From the NCBI RefSeq assembly GCF_018035235.1, contig NZ_WPCV01000001.1, positions 248,001 through 312,000 on the forward strand: a DNA stretch of 64,000 nucleotides, in the 5' to 3' direction. Positions 20,133 through 31,499 of this stretch are shown one piece after another. The stretch's first letter is position 1, and every line of letters begins with the position of its first letter. The DNA is from Citrobacter sp. On2M (lineage in GTDB: Bacteria > Pseudomonadota > Gammaproteobacteria > Enterobacterales > Enterobacteriaceae). Position numbers and translations under genes: made by a program. The notes beneath the pieces are model-generated. The model did no database searches. It saw only the letters and a list, made by a program, of their open reading frames with translations, and was not told where the DNA came from.

Positions 20133-22876
20133 CGCATCTGGCGCGCCTTCCCGTTCCTCCCGTGGCGCACCTTGACGGCGTGAGTCAGCATTACGGGAAA
20201 ACGGTAGCGCTGAACAATATCACGCTGGATATTCCCGCCCGCTGTATGGTGGGGCTGATTGGTCCGGATGGCGTCGGAAAATCGAGTCTGCTGTCGCTCA
20301 TCTCCGGCGCGCGGGTCATTGAACACGGCAACGTGATGGTGCTGGGCGGCGATATGCGTGACCCGAAACATCGCCAGGATGTCTGTCCGCGTATTGCCTG
20401 GATGCCGCAGGGATTAGGGAAAAACCTGTACCATACGTTGTCGGTATATGAGAACGTCGATTTCTTTGCCCGGCTGTTTGGTCATGACAAAGCGGAACGC
20501 GAAGCGCGGATAACCGAGCTGCTGAACAGCACCGGACTGGCGCCGTTTCGCGACCGTCCCGCCGGGAAACTCTCAGGTGGGATGAAGCAAAAGCTGGGAC
20601 TGTGCTGCGCGTTAATTCACGACCCGGAACTGTTAATTCTCGATGAACCCACCACCGGGGTCGATCCGCTGTCCCGCGCCCAGTTCTGGGATCTGATTAA
20701 CAGCATTCGCCAGCGGCAGACCAACATGAGCGTGCTGGTTGCGACCGCCTACATGGAAGAAGCCGAGCGTTTTGACTGTCTGGTGGCGATGAACGCCGGG
20801 GAAGTATTAGCCACCGGGAGCGCCCAGCAGCTGCGTGAACAAACCAACAGCGACACGCTGGAGCAGGCGTTTATCGCGCTGTTACCCGAAGCCCAGCGTC
20901 AGGCGCATAAGCCGGTGGTGATCCCGCCGTATCACGCTGAACACGAAGAGATTGCTATTGAAGTGAAAGATCTGACTATGCGCTTCGGTAAGTTTGTTGC
21001 CGTTGACCACGTTAACTTTCGTATTCCGCGCGGGGAGATCTTCGGTTTTCTCGGCTCCAACGGGTGCGGTAAATCCACCACCATGAAGATGCTCACTGGT
21101 CTGCTGCCCGCAAGCGAAGGTGAGGCATGGTTGTTTGGGCAAGCGGTAGATCCGAAGAATATCGATACCCGCAGCCGGGTAGGCTATATGTCGCAGGCGT
21201 TTTCGCTTTACAGCGAGCTGACCGTGCGGCAAAACCTTGAGCTGCACGCGCGACTGTTCCATATCACCGAGGCAGAAATCCCGGGACGGGTACAAGAGAT
21301 GAGCGAGCGCTTTTCGCTGACCGATGTCGAAGACGCGTTGCCTGGCGCGCTGCCCTTGGGGATCCGTCAACGCCTGTCGCTGGCGGTGGCGGTGATCCAT
21401 CGTCCGGAAATGCTCATTCTTGATGAGCCGACCTCCGGGGTCGATCCGGTGGCGAGGGACATGTTCTGGCAACTGATGGTCGATCTGTCGCGGCAGGACA
21501 AAGTGACCATTTTTATCTCCACCCACTTTATGAACGAAGCGGAGCGCTGCGACCGGATGTCGCTGATGCACGCCGGAAAAGTACTCGCCAGCGGCACGCC
21601 GCAGGAACTGGTGAAACAGCGTGGCGCCGCCAGTCTGGAAGAGGCGTTTATCTCCTGGTTACAGGAAGCGGCAGGCCCGGTACCGGAAGCTCAGTTACCG
21701 CCCGCCAATGTTCCGAAAGCGCATGAAAATAGTCAGCCGCCGCGGCAGGGCTTTAGCCTACGGCGCTTGTTTAGCTACAGCCGACGTGAAGCGCTGGAGC
21801 TGCGACGTGACCCGGTTCGTTCAACGCTGGCGCTGATGGGCACAGTGATCCTGATGCTGATCATGGGCTACGGCATCAGCATGGATGTGGAAAACCTGCG
21901 TTTTTCGGTGCTCGATCGTGACCAGACCGTCAGCAGCCAGGCGTGGACGCTCAATCTGGCGGGATCGCGTTATTTTATCGAACAGCCGCCGCTCACCAGT
22001 TATGACGAGCTGGACAAACGGATGCGTTCGGGCGAAGTAGCGGTAGCAATAGAGATCCCGCCAAACTTTGGCCGCGATATCGCGCGTGGCACGCCGGTGA
22101 AGATTGGCGTCTGGGTCGATGGCGCAATGCCGAGCCGTGCTGAAACGGTCAGAGGCTATGTGCAGGCGATGCACCAGACCTGGCTACAGGACGTGATGGC
22201 ACGTCAACCCAATGCCAGAGGGCAAAACGGGCTGATGACCATTGAAACTCGCTATCGCTACAACCCCGATGTGAAGAGTTTGCCGGCGATTGTTCCAGCA
22301 GTCATCCCGCTGCTGCTGATGATGATCCCTTCTATGCTCAGCGCCTTGAGCGTGGTGCGCGAGAAAGAACTTGGATCGATTATCAACCTGTACGTTACGC
22401 CCACCACCCGCAGCGAGTTTTTACTCGGTAAACAGTTGCCTTACATCGTGCTGGGCATGCTGAACTTCCTGCTGCTGTGCGCGCTGTCGGTGTTTGTGTT
22501 TGGCGTCCCGCATAAGGGCAGCTTTATGACCCTGACGTTGGCCGCGCTGCTGTACGTCACCATTGCCACCGGGCTTGGGCTATTCATCTCCACGTTTATG
22601 AAAAGCCAGATCGCGGCCATTTTTGGTACGGCAATTATTACGCTGATCCCGGCGACGCAGTTTTCCGGGATGATTGACCCGGTCGCCTCGCTCGAAGGGC
22701 CTGGACGCTGGATTGGCGAAATTTACCCGACCAGCCATTTTCTGACCATCGCGCGCGGGACGTTCTCTAAAGCGCTGGATCTGACGGATCTCTGGCAGCT
22801 GTTTATGCCGCTGGCGATAGCCATTCCGGTGGTGATTGGTTTGAGCGTATTACTGCTGAAAAAACAGGAGGGGTGA
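20129..22876 (+). CDS. rbbA: ribosome-associated ABC ATPase/permease RbbA
   Basis: RbbA (915 aa) has two ABC domains followed by an ABC-2 membrane domain. Domain 1 has Walker [10 protein letters not shown] (45-53), signature LSGGMKQK and Walker [14 protein letters not shown]. Domain 2 has Walker [10 protein letters not shown] and Walker [14 protein letters not shown], but its signature is degenerate (LPLGIRQR). About six hydrophobic segments follow residue 560. E. coli RbbA was reported as a ribosome-bound ATPase; the gene context instead argues for export. It is translationally coupled to yhiI and yhhJ. Confidence 0.95.
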   Translation: MTHLARLPVPPVAHLDGVSQHYGKTVALNNITLDIPARCMVGLIGPDGVGKSSLLSLISGARVIEHGNVMVLGGDMRDPKHRQDVCPRIAWMPQGLGKNLYHTLSVYENVDFFARLFGHDKAEREARITELLNSTGLAPFRDRPAGKLSGGMKQKLGLCCALIHDPELLILDEPTTGVDPLSRAQFWDLINSIRQRQTNMSVLVATAYMEEAERFDCLVAMNAGEVLATGSAQQLREQTNSDTLEQAFIALLPEAQRQAHKPVVIPPYHAEHEEIAIEVKDLTMRFGKFVAVDHVNFRIPRGEIFGFLGSNGCGKSTTMKMLTGLLPASEGEAWLFGQAVDPKNIDTRSRVGYMSQAFSLYSELTVRQNLELHARLFHITEAEIPGRVQEMSERFSLTDVEDALPGALPLGIRQRLSLAVAVIHRPEMLILDEPTSGVDPVARDMFWQLMVDLSRQDKVTIFISTHFMNEAERCDRMSLMHAGKVLASGTPQELVKQRGAASLEEAFISWLQEAAGPVPEAQLPPANVPKAHENSQPPRQGFSLRRLFSYSRREALELRRDPVRSTLALMGTVILMLIMGYGISMDVENLRFSVLDRDQTVSSQAWTLNLAGSRYFIEQPPLTSYDELDKRMRSGEVAVAIEIPPNFGRDIARGTPVKIGVWVDGAMPSRAETVRGYVQAMHQTWLQDVMARQPNARGQNGLMTIETRYRYNPDVKSLPAIVPAVIPLLLMMIPSMLSALSVVREKELGSIINLYVTPTTRSEFLLGKQLPYIVLGMLNFLLLCALSVFVFGVPHKGSFMTLTLAALLYVTIATGLGLFISTFMKSQIAAIFGTAIITLIPATQFSGMIDPVASLEGPGRWIGEIYPTSHFLTIARGTFSKALDLTDLWQLFMPLAIAIPVVIGLSVLLLKKQEG

Positions 22877-24000
22877 TGCGCCGACTACGTAATATTTATA
22901 ACCTCGGTATCAAAGAGTTACGCAGCCTGCTAGGCGACAAGGCGATGCTGACGCTGATTGTCTTCGCCTTCACGATTTCGGTTTACTCCTCCGCCACCGT
23001 CCTTCCGGGCTCGTTGCACCTGGCACCGATTGCCATCGCCGATATGGACCAGTCGCAGTTGTCGAATCGGATTGTGAACAGCTTTTATCGCCCGTGGTTT
23101 TTACCGCCGGAGATGATCACCGCCGATGAGATGGATGCCGGGCTGGATGCCGGACGCTATACCTTCGCCGTGAATATTCCGCCTGATTTTCAGCGTGATG
23201 TGTTGGCCGGGCGTCAGCCGGATATTCAGGTTAACGTCGATGCCACGCGGATGAGCCAGGCTTTTACCGGCAACAGCTATATCCAGAACATCATCAGCGG
23301 CGAGGTGAATAGCTTTGTGGCCCGTTACCGTGACAACAGTGAGCCGCCGGTGGCGCTGGAAATGCGCATGCGCTTTAACCCCAATCTGGAACCTGCACGC
23401 TTCGGTGCGGTGATGGCAATTATCAACAACATCACCATGCTGGCGATTGTGCTCACTGGCTCGGCGCTAATTCGCGAGCGCGAGCACGGGACAATAGAAC
23501 ATCTGCTGGTGATGCCGGTGACGCCGTTTGAGATCATGATGGCAAAAATCTGGTCGATGGGGTTGGTGGTGCTGGTGGTTTCCGGTCTGTCGCTGATGCT
23601 GATGGTAAAAGGCGTGCTCGGCGTACCGATTGAGGGATCGATTCCTCTGTTTATGCTGGGGGTGGCGCTGAGCCTGTTCGCAACCACTTCGATCGGTATT
23701 TTTATGGGCACGCTGGCGCGCTCTATGCCGCAGCTGGGACTGCTGATGATTCTGGTGTTGTTGCCGTTACAGATGCTCTCCGGCGGCTCCACACCGCGTG
23801 AAAGCATGCCGCAGGTGGTGCAGGACATCATGTTGACGATGCCAACGACGCATTTTGTGAGTCTCGCGCAGGCGATACTTTACCGTGGCGCAGGGTTCGG
23901 TATTGTCTGGCCGCAGTTCCTGACGTTGCTGGCGATTGGCAGTGCGTTCTTCATGATAGCGCTGCTGCGCTTTAGAAAGACGATTGGTACGATGGCGTAA
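22876..24000 (+). CDS. yhhJ: ABC-2 type permease YhhJ
   Basis: YhhJ is a 374 aa ABC-2 membrane subunit with an N-terminal helix (about 20-40), a large periplasmic loop, and five helices from about 180 to the end. It matches E. coli YhhJ. I chose the ATG at 22876, which overlaps the rbbA stop as TGATG; a GTG at 22873 would add one residue. AGGAGGGG in front of it is a strong ribosome site. It is the last gene of the yhiI-rbbA-yhhJ operon and converges on nikR. Confidence 0.95.
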   Translation: MRRLRNIYNLGIKELRSLLGDKAMLTLIVFAFTISVYSSATVLPGSLHLAPIAIADMDQSQLSNRIVNSFYRPWFLPPEMITADEMDAGLDAGRYTFAVNIPPDFQRDVLAGRQPDIQVNVDATRMSQAFTGNSYIQNIISGEVNSFVARYRDNSEPPVALEMRMRFNPNLEPARFGAVMAIINNITMLAIVLTGSALIREREHGTIEHLLVMPVTPFEIMMAKIWSMGLVVLVVSGLSLMLMVKGVLGVPIEGSIPLFMLGVALSLFATTSIGIFMGTLARSMPQLGLLMILVLLPLQMLSGGSTPRESMPQVVQDIMLTMPTTHFVSLAQAILYRGAGFGIVWPQFLTLLAIGSAFFMIALLRFRKTIGTMA

Positions 24001-24017
24001 ACATCCGGCACAGGCAC

Positions 24018-24425
<408 letters not shown>

Positions 24426-24468
24426 TCAACCTTACGATATTGCGCGGCGGCGCACGGGAATGAAAGCG

Positions 24469-25047
24469 TTACAGCCTTTGTACGGCGTCGGCGGTCAGGG
24501 TAAACGGCGTTGGCGTGCATACCGCCAGGCTCAGGGTGTCAAACTGGCACTGGCTGACAGAGAGCGAGGAAGTTAGCGCGGTACTGTCGACGCTGACAAT
24601 TTGCCAGGCGCTGCCGCCGCGCTGTTTAACGATAGCTTCTTTACGCGTCCAGATGCGCCAGAATGCTGCCAGTTGCTGCTCCGGGTGTTCAGCCTCGACT
24701 TCGGCATGTTCTCCGAGACTGAATACCGTATTTGCCAGCGTTTGCCAGTTATCTTGTGGGCGGACGACTTCAATATCGCAGCCGACTTCCCCTTCGTCGC
24801 TGAGCAGCAGGGCGATATCATCGCCGCTGTGGCTGAGATTGAACCACAACGGGGTGTCGGCGGAAAAAGCCGGTTTTCCTTGCTCGCCGTAGACGATGTC
24901 CGGTAATGGTGAAAGAACATGGGAAAGCAGCACCCGGCCTGCAATCCAGCGCGCACGGTGAGCTCCTTGTGGGGCTTGTTCACTCAGTGCGTTGGGCAGT
25001 GCGTCAGTGCTTAAAACAGAAACTTTCCCAAGAACGATCCGGTACAT
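24469..25047 (-). CDS. acpT: 4'-phosphopantetheinyl transferase AcpT
   Basis: AcpT transfers the phosphopantetheine arm from CoA to carrier proteins. The 192 aa protein has the family motifs GCDIEV (Mg2+-binding) and WTRKEAIVK. The frame is open 20 codons further upstream, but the E. coli-like start MYRIVLGKVS at 25047 is preferred; its AAGG ribosome site is weak. It lies downstream of yhhT, 62 bp away, and upstream of nikR. A second holo-ACP synthase (AcpS) is elsewhere in enterobacteria. Confidence 0.93.
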   Translation of the reverse strand: MYRIVLGKVSVLSTDALPNALSEQAPQGAHRARWIAGRVLLSHVLSPLPDIVYGEQGKPAFSADTPLWFNLSHSGDDIALLLSDEGEVGCDIEVVRPQDNWQTLANTVFSLGEHAEVEAEHPEQQLAAFWRIWTRKEAIVKQRGGSAWQIVSVDSTALTSSLSVSQCQFDTLSLAVCTPTPFTLTADAVQRL

Positions 25048-25109
25048 ATCAGGGCTAACCTTTAGTAATAATGGGGTTGTGTACCATTCTTCACATGCTG
25101 TTTGCAAGT

Positions 25110-26159
25110 TTATCCAGGCAATCGACTTTTGGGCCTGCCGGGTCCAAGCAAAATTGCCAGTTTGCTGCCGCCTGTGGTCGTTTCCATCCAGATTTTACAT
25201 ACGCTGGTTAACGGCACAGAGAGCAGCATGCCTACCGGGCCGAGCAGCCATCCCCATACCAACAGAGAGAGGAAGACGATAAGCGTCGATAATCCCAAGC
25301 GATGCCCCATCATGCGCGGCTCGAGGATATTGCCAATCACCATATGCACCACCAGGAACAGCGCGCCAACCAGCACGCATTCGTAAATGCCGTTGAACAG
25401 TAGCGCCTGGATCATGGGCGGGACGGCGGAAATGACCGAGCCAATGTTGGGCACGTAGTTTAGCAAGAAGGCTAGTACGCCCCACATCAGAGCAAACTGA
25501 ATCCCCATTAGCGCCAGCCCCAACCAGACGATAGCGCCGGTCCATAGGCTGAGCAACGTTTTCAGCGCCAGATAGTGAGATACACCCTTGAGCGCCCGAT
25601 GCAGCCCCGCAATATGGATTTGTGGGTTGTTCAGCGCAAAGCGCAGCTTATAAGGAACATGACGCACCTCAAACAGCATAAAGACGACCGTCATTACCAG
25701 CAGAACAACGCTGGCCATGGCGCCGGAAAGACTTGTCATCAGCGTGGTGGTGAAGGTCATTATTTTGTCGGAGTCCATGCGTTGTAGCATGCGCTCCGGG
25801 GACATATGCAGATTTAGAAAGGGAAGCATCTCTTGCAGATGCAGGACCTTGCGCGTCAGCTCCTTATTGTATTTGGGCAGCATGGCCATGAATTCAGTGA
25901 TCGAAGATGCCAGAACGCCGACCAGTGCCGTGAGGACGATCAGCATGACCACTACCACGAGCGTAATGGCTACCGGGCGGCTTACTCCCCGGCGAATAAA
26001 CCAGGTGACCAGCGGATTCAATACAATGGCAAAAAAGAGGGCCAGCAGCAGCTGTACAATGATATCCGCCGCAGCATGAATACCCGCGAGGATCACCACC
26101 AGAGCAGCCAGTTTGAGTAAAATGTGCAAACCCGTTTTATCGGGCTGAGCAGTTGTCAT
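25110..26159 (-). CDS. yhhT: AI-2E/PerM-family membrane protein YhhT
   Basis: YhhT is a 349 aa inner-membrane protein of the AI-2E (PerM) family with about seven to eight hydrophobic segments. The pattern matches E. coli YhhT, including the C-terminal GHRLGLSTLIVFLSLL and WGWLLGPVGMLLSVPL segments. Relatives export AI-2 or act as antiporters; the substrate here is unknown. It is divergent from yhhS and upstream of acpT. Confidence 0.95.
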   Translation of the reverse strand: MTTAQPDKTGLHILLKLAALVVILAGIHAAADIIVQLLLALFFAIVLNPLVTWFIRRGVSRPVAITLVVVVMLIVLTALVGVLASSITEFMAMLPKYNKELTRKVLHLQEMLPFLNLHMSPERMLQRMDSDKIMTFTTTLMTSLSGAMASVVLLVMTVVFMLFEVRHVPYKLRFALNNPQIHIAGLHRALKGVSHYLALKTLLSLWTGAIVWLGLALMGIQFALMWGVLAFLLNYVPNIGSVISAVPPMIQALLFNGIYECVLVGALFLVVHMVIGNILEPRMMGHRLGLSTLIVFLSLLVWGWLLGPVGMLLSVPLTSVCKIWMETTTGGSKLAILLGPGRPKSRLPG

Positions 26160-26291
26160 ATTTTCTTCCTGTTTGCGTTTTGCATTAAGTGTAGCGGCTG
26201 GCTTGCGGCTGAGATTCCTAAACTGACTGCTGATTTCTGTGCGGCAACATGGTAGAAATGAAACACTGTTGTGAAAACGTGGTGACCCTCC

Positions 26292-27509
26292 ATGCCCGAA
26301 CCCGTCGCTGAACCGACGCTGAGCGGTTTACGCCTTAATCTGCGCATTGTCTCTGTGGTGATGTTCAACTTCGCCAGCTATCTGACCATCGGCCTGCCGC
26401 TCGCGGTATTGCCGGGCTATGTCCATGATGTGATGGGGTTCAGCGCCTTCTGGGCTGGATTGGTCATCAGCCTGCAATATTTCGCTACGCTGCTGAGCCG
26501 TCCACATGCCGGTCGCTATGCCGACCTGCTGGGGCCAAAGAAGATTGTGGTATTCGGACTGTGCGGCTGTTTTTTAAGTGGTCTGGGTTATTTACTGGCG
26601 GGGTCAACGAACGACTGGCCGCTGGCCAGTCTGCTGCTGTTATGCCTGGGTCGCGTGATCCTCGGGATCGGGCAAAGCTTTGCCGGGACCGGCTCTACGC
26701 TGTGGGGCGTAGGGGTCGTGGGTTCAATGCACATAGGGCGGGTGATTTCCTGGAACGGCATCGTGACCTATGGTGCGATGGCGATAGGCGCCCCACTGGG
26801 TGTACTGTGTTATGCCTGGGGTGGCTTACAGGGGCTGGCGCTGACGGTAATGGGCGTAGCGCTGTCGGCAATATTGCTGGCGCTTCCTCGTGAGGCGGTA
26901 AAGGCCAGCAAAGGCAAACCATTGCCGTTCCGCGCGGTGCTCGGGCGCGTCTGGTTGTATGGTATGGCGCTGGCCCTGGCCTCCGCCGGATTTGGCGTGA
27001 TCGCCACTTTCATTACCCTGTTTTATGATGCCAAAGGCTGGGACGGCGCGGCTTTCGCGCTGACGCTTTTTAGCTGCACGTTTGTGGGCACGCGTCTGTT
27101 GTTCCCAAATGGGATCAACCGCTTAGGCGGACTGAATGTGGCGATGATCTGCTTTAGCGTCGAGATTGTTGGGCTGTTACTGGTCGGGATGGCTTCCATG
27201 CCGTGGATGGCAAAAATCGGTGTTCTGCTGGCCGGGGCGGGGTTCTCGCTGGTTTTCCCGGCGTTGGGCGTGGTGGCGGTAAAAGCCGTCCCGCAGCAAA
27301 ACCAGGGCGCTGCGCTGGCGACCTACACGGTGTTTATGGATTTATCGCTGGGGGTTACCGGGCCGCTGGCTGGGCTGGTAATGACGTGGGCGGGCGTGCC
27401 GGTTATCTATCTGGCGGCAGCTGGGCTGGTGGCGGTGGCGCTATTGCTGACCTGGCGGTTAAAAAAACGGCCTCAGGTGGGGTCACCGGAGGCCGCGTCA
27501 TCGTCTTAA
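26292..27509 (+). CDS. yhhS: major facilitator transporter YhhS
   Basis: YhhS is a 405 aa MFS transporter with 12 predicted helices, a SRPHAGRYADLLGPKK motif A loop after helix 2, and a GRVILGIGQSFAG segment near helix 4. It matches E. coli YhhS, which was reported to affect arabinose and glyphosate tolerance; its natural substrate is not settled. It converges on dcrB with only 3 bases between the stops. Confidence 0.95.
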   Translation: MPEPVAEPTLSGLRLNLRIVSVVMFNFASYLTIGLPLAVLPGYVHDVMGFSAFWAGLVISLQYFATLLSRPHAGRYADLLGPKKIVVFGLCGCFLSGLGYLLAGSTNDWPLASLLLLCLGRVILGIGQSFAGTGSTLWGVGVVGSMHIGRVISWNGIVTYGAMAIGAPLGVLCYAWGGLQGLALTVMGVALSAILLALPREAVKASKGKPLPFRAVLGRVWLYGMALALASAGFGVIATFITLFYDAKGWDGAAFALTLFSCTFVGTRLLFPNGINRLGGLNVAMICFSVEIVGLLLVGMASMPWMAKIGVLLAGAGFSLVFPALGVVAVKAVPQQNQGAALATYTVFMDLSLGVTGPLAGLVMTWAGVPVIYLAAAGLVAVALLLTWRLKKRPQVGSPEAASSS

Positions 27510-27512
27510 CCG

Positions 27513-28070
27513 TTACTGGATAACCAGCGTGTTAATGATGTTTTCTGCTGTCGTCTGCGCTTTTTGCTGATCGTCAGCAGGCAGCGTGATTTGCAGGGTC
27601 AGCAGTTGGTTATCTACTTTGCCTAACACCACAGAAGAGTAAGCGGTCTGGCCTTTAGCCGAGATGATGCTGTCTAACTGCTGCAGCGTGTGGCCTTTCA
27701 GCTCAATGGATTTATTGGTGACGACCTGCAGCTGCGGGTCGCGGCTACGTTGCTGCTCTTCCAGGCGTTTTGCCAGCACAGCCAGGTCGTCGTTGGTATT
27801 GTCGCCGACAATCACAATCACCGCTTTCTGGCCGGTTGCGTCAGAATAGACGTGCATATTGTTCGCCTGAGTACCCAGCTTACCGCTCTGATCGGTCATA
27901 TCCGCTGGCAGAGAAAAACTGAGTTTGCCGTCCAGCAGACTGACCGGTTGTCCGGTGGCGTTACTTTCTGCGGCGGTCTTCTCTGCTGGCGCTTTTGTAT
28001 CGCTATTATCACAGGCCGCAAGCCCCATAACCAGCAGGCCAATACCGACATATTTAACCAGATTGCGCAT
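27513..28070 (-). CDS. dcrB: lipoprotein DcrB
   Basis: DcrB is a periplasm-facing lipoprotein needed for phage C1 and C6 DNA entry in E. coli. It also affects lipoprotein maturation and membrane integrity. The 185 aa protein has a signal with lipobox LAAC at residues 17-20. The start at 28070 (MRNLVKY) follows GGAAG; an 18-codon upstream extension is rejected. It follows yhhQ by 72 bp on the same strand, so the two may be co-transcribed. Confidence 0.95.
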   Translation of the reverse strand: MRNLVKYVGIGLLVMGLAACDNSDTKAPAEKTAAESNATGQPVSLLDGKLSFSLPADMTDQSGKLGTQANNMHVYSDATGQKAVIVIVGDNTNDDLAVLAKRLEEQQRSRDPQLQVVTNKSIELKGHTLQQLDSIISAKGQTAYSSVVLGKVDNQLLTLQITLPADDQQKAQTTAENIINTLVIQ

Positions 28071-28142
28071 TGACTTCTTCCTTTCGATAAACGGCCATAA
28101 CGGCTCATTCGTCCATCTTATCACAACTCGGAAAATGAACCT

Positions 28143-28808
28143 TTAACTCGTCTGTAATGCAGAGATTTCGGATTTATCTGCGAGCCTTTTCAGCAGCATA
28201 TTCAGCAGCACGCCGTACATCGGCAGGAAGAAAATAATGCTGATCAGCACCTTGAAACAGTAATCGACCAGCGCGATTTCCATCCAGTGTTCGGCCATAA
28301 AGGCATCCGGGCTGCGCCAGAAGGCGATAAAGAAGAAGGCTAACGTATCGCTGATGTTGCCAAACAGGGTGGAGGCCGTTGGTGCCAGCCACCAGCGACG
28401 GTTCTGGCGCAGGCGGTTAAAGACATGCACATCCAGAATTTGTCCCAGCGCGTAAGCCATAAAGCTGGCGGCGGCGATACGGGCAACAAACAGGTTAAAG
28501 TGCAGCAGTGCGCCAAATCCCTGCCACGATCCCATATAGAACAGTGATGAAACGACATAAGAGATCAGCAGCGCGGGGATCATCACCGCGAAGATGATGC
28601 GTCGTGCCAACGGCGCGCCAAAAATACGCACGGTCAGGTCAGTGGCGAGGAAAATAAACGGAAAGCTAAACGCGCCCCATGTGGTATGGAAACCAAAAAT
28701 GGAGATCGGTAGCTGCACCAGATAGTTGCTGGAGGTGATCACCAGCAGATGAAATAGCGATAGCCAAAACAACGCTTTTACGCGCTGAGATTGTGTAAAC
28801 GGAGTCAT
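28143..28808 (-). CDS. yhhQ: queuosine precursor transporter YhhQ
   Basis: YhhQ imports preQ0 and preQ1 for queuosine synthesis. The 221 aa inner-membrane protein has about six hydrophobic segments and belongs to the vitamin uptake-like DUF165 family. The start at 28808 (MTPFTQSQ) follows AAGGT and matches E. coli; the longer frame is not used. The gene diverges from tusA, another tRNA-modification gene. No preQ1 riboswitch was recognised in its leader. Confidence 0.95.
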   Translation of the reverse strand: MTPFTQSQRVKALFWLSLFHLLVITSSNYLVQLPISIFGFHTTWGAFSFPFIFLATDLTVRIFGAPLARRIIFAVMIPALLISYVVSSLFYMGSWQGFGALLHFNLFVARIAAASFMAYALGQILDVHVFNRLRQNRRWWLAPTASTLFGNISDTLAFFFIAFWRSPDAFMAEHWMEIALVDYCFKVLISIIFFLPMYGVLLNMLLKRLADKSEISALQTS

Positions 28809-28976
28809 ATTGTGACCTTTTTGTTGGATGGGGTGAGGGAACCCAATAAAAAACCGTCGCATGATACTGCTTTAAGAACACATTGCAATGGTTGTTTTTC
28901 ACGCAATCGTTAACCTGATTGGCTTACGTCACAACAGAGCGTAAAATAACGCCGTTTTTGAATGAACGAGACTACG

Positions 28977-29222
28977 ATGAGCGATCTGTTTACCTCTCCC
29001 GACCATACTCTTGATGCTCAGGGGCTGCGCTGTCCGGAACCTGTTATGATGGTGCGCAAAACCGTGCGCGGCATGCAGGCGGGTGAAACACTGCTGATTG
29101 TCGCCGACGATCCGGCGACAACCCGTGATATTCCCGGTTTCTGTACCTTTATGGAACATGAGCTGGTGGCCAAAGAGACCGACTCGCTGCCGTACCGCTA
29201 TCTGCTGCGTAAAGGTCAGTAG
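28977..29222 (+). CDS. tusA: sulfur carrier TusA
   Basis: TusA accepts sulfur from IscS and passes it along TusBCD/E for 2-thiouridine synthesis in tRNA, and also affects FtsZ and molybdopterin pathways. The 81 aa protein has the CPxP motif with active C19 (LRCPEP). The start at 28977 matches E. coli; an ATG 15 bases earlier would add five residues. It is a single-gene unit followed by a REP. Confidence 0.96.
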   Translation: MSDLFTSPDHTLDAQGLRCPEPVMMVRKTVRGMQAGETLLIVADDPATTRDIPGFCTFMEHELVAKETDSLPYRYLLRKGQ

Positions 29223-29226
29223 TTTT

Positions 29227-29262
29227 GTTTGCCGGATGGCGCCAATGCTTATCCGGCAAAAA
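29227..29262. repeat. REP element between tusA and zntA
   Basis: TTTGCCGGATGGCGCC and TATCCGGCAAAAAA form a REP palindrome between convergent stops. It may act as a terminator for both genes. Confidence 0.85.
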
Positions 29263-29263
29263 A

Positions 29264-31462
29264 CTATCCTTTACGTAACAACCGCAGCGCGTTAGCGGTC
29301 ACCAGTACCGTCGCCCCCGTATCTGCCAGTACAGCCAGCCACAGTCCGGTTATCCCGAGCAGTGTGGTGACGAGGAAAATCCCCTTCAGACCCAACGCAA
29401 TCGCAATGTTCTGGCGAATATTGGCGTGGGTAGCGCGCGCCAGTTGAATCATTTGCACCAGACCACGCAGGCGGTTGTGGGTCAGGGCGGCATCGGCGGT
29501 CTCCAGCGCGACGTCGGTTCCGCTCCCCATGGCAATACCGATGGTGGCTGCTTTCATCGCCGGAGCGTCGTTGATGCCGTCGCCAACCATCGCCAGCGGC
29601 GACTGTTGGTTGAGATGGGTAACGGCCTGTACTTTATCTTCCGGCAATAGCCCCGCTTTGAATTCAAGACCCAGTTCGCCTGCAATGGCGGCCGCTGCAC
29701 GTGGGTTATCACCGGTCAGAATCACCCCTTTCACGCCAATCTGATTAAGTTCGCTGATGGCGTGGCGGGCGTCCTCGCGTAGCGTGTCCTGTAAGGCCAG
29801 CACGCCGAGTACGGCCTCGTTGCGTAGCACCAGCACCACCGTTTGGCCCGCGCTTTCAAGTTCGCTTATTTGCCCGGCAAAAGCATCGGCAGGTTGCTTA
29901 CCGGCGGCGCAAATCAGCACGTGCTCGCCATCGACCAGCGCTTCAATGCCAGTGCCGACTAATGCGCGCTGTTCTTTCGCGACAGGTATAACCAGTTCAC
30001 GCGTTTGTGCTTCCCGAACAATCGCCTGCGCCAGCGGGTGTGTCGCGCCTTGCTCTACTGCCGCCGCCAGCGCCAATAGTTCAGCTTCACCAATACCGCT
30101 CGCCGGGTGAATCGCCGTGACGCGCGGTTTACCCACGGTCAGAGTGCCGGTTTTATCAAACGCGACCTGCGTAACTCTACCCAGTTGTTCCAGCGCGGCC
30201 CCGCCTTTGATTAACGCGCCACGACGCGCCGCGGCGGCAAGACCAGAGGTAATGGCTGCGGGGGTTGAAATCACCAGCGCGCATGGGCAGCCAATCAGCA
30301 GCAGCGTCAGCCCTTTATAAATCCACTCCTGCCAGGATGCGGCAAACAGCAGCGGTGGTACAAGGGTGACCAGCAGCGCAACCGCCATAATGGCTGGGGT
30401 GTAGATCCGGCTGAAACGGTCAATAAAGCGCTCAATGGGAGCGCGACGTTCATCCGCTTCTTCAATCAACTGCAAAATACGGTCAATGGCGCTGGCGCCC
30501 GGTTCGGAGAGCACTTCCAGCGTGACCAGACGATCCACGCTGGTGGCGCCTGCCGGGACTTTCTCGCCGGTGGCTCGTTCAACCGGGATCGATTCGCCGG
30601 TCAGGGCGCTTTCATCAAAACTGGCAAAACCGGAAACCAGTTTGCCGTCAGCTGGTAAACGCCCACCCGCGGCAACTTCGATAATATCGCCAGGGCGGAG
30701 GGTATTAATAGCCACCTCTTCGCGTTCGCCGTTACGCAGACGTGTGGCGGTTTCCGGTTTGAGCGCCATCAGCGCGCTGACCCCTTTACGGGCACGGCTG
30801 GCAGCCCATCCTTCCAGGCGCTCGCCAATTAAAAACAGCAGCAGCACCATGGCGGCTTCCGCCGTCGCGCCGATAAACAGCGCGCCGATGGCGGCCACGC
30901 TCATTAACGTTTCAATGGCAAAGTAGCTGCCAGTTTTCATCAGACGCAGAGCCTGACGGGCAATGGGGTACAGACCGACCAGGGTGGTAGCGATAAACGC
31001 TATCTGGCCGAAGGGGTGATTGAATTGCTCCAGCCCCCAGCTAATCGCCATCATGATAATCAGCGAAATCAGCGGCAAGTTTTCTTTAAAACGTGACTCG
31101 GGGGCGGCTTCCGTCGCGTTTTCATCGCGCAGGGTATAGCCTGCTTTTTGCACTGCGTTTTCAACTTGCTGGCGGATATCGGAACTGGCGTCGACGACCA
31201 GTTTTTCGGTGGCAAACAACACCTGGGCCTGGTTGACGCCGCTGACCTGGCGGGCTGCATTCTCTACTTTTCGGGCGCAGGCCGCGCAGTCCATGCCTGC
31301 CACTTTCCAGGAATAACGGGTACCTATTACGGTATCGGATACGGGGGGTGGGGTAGAGCAACTTCCCTCGCAGCAGCAATCGTCAGCCTTTTGTGGCGCA
31401 GGGACTGGCTTGAAAGAAGAGAATTGTGGGGCTTTTTTGCCATTGGTAGCGGGTGTCGGCAT
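29264..31462 (-). CDS. zntA: Zn2+/Cd2+/Pb2+-exporting P-type ATPase ZntA
   Basis: ZntA exports soft divalent metals from the cytoplasm. The 732 aa P1B-type ATPase has an N-terminal metal-binding tail (CCCEGSC, 29-35) and a GMDCAAC site (56-62). It also has the membrane CPC motif, the DKTGT phosphorylation site and GDGINDAPA. The start at 31462 matches E. coli; the frame extends 23 codons upstream through the promoter, so that extension is rejected. Expression is from a ZntR-type promoter. Confidence 0.97.
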   Translation of the reverse strand: MPTPATNGKKAPQFSSFKPVPAPQKADDCCCEGSCSTPPPVSDTVIGTRYSWKVAGMDCAACARKVENAARQVSGVNQAQVLFATEKLVVDASSDIRQQVENAVQKAGYTLRDENATEAAPESRFKENLPLISLIIMMAISWGLEQFNHPFGQIAFIATTLVGLYPIARQALRLMKTGSYFAIETLMSVAAIGALFIGATAEAAMVLLLFLIGERLEGWAASRARKGVSALMALKPETATRLRNGEREEVAINTLRPGDIIEVAAGGRLPADGKLVSGFASFDESALTGESIPVERATGEKVPAGATSVDRLVTLEVLSEPGASAIDRILQLIEEADERRAPIERFIDRFSRIYTPAIMAVALLVTLVPPLLFAASWQEWIYKGLTLLLIGCPCALVISTPAAITSGLAAAARRGALIKGGAALEQLGRVTQVAFDKTGTLTVGKPRVTAIHPASGIGEAELLALAAAVEQGATHPLAQAIVREAQTRELVIPVAKEQRALVGTGIEALVDGEHVLICAAGKQPADAFAGQISELESAGQTVVLVLRNEAVLGVLALQDTLREDARHAISELNQIGVKGVILTGDNPRAAAAIAGELGLEFKAGLLPEDKVQAVTHLNQQSPLAMVGDGINDAPAMKAATIGIAMGSGTDVALETADAALTHNRLRGLVQMIQLARATHANIRQNIAIALGLKGIFLVTTLLGITGLWLAVLADTGATVLVTANALRLLRKG

Positions 31463-31499
31463 GGCATCCTCCGGTTGATAATCATTTCGTATTAACCGG

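Noticed and set aside
28809-28976. preQ1 riboswitch ahead of yhhQ
   Set aside because: No conserved preQ1 aptamer sequence was seen, and E. coli yhhQ has none.
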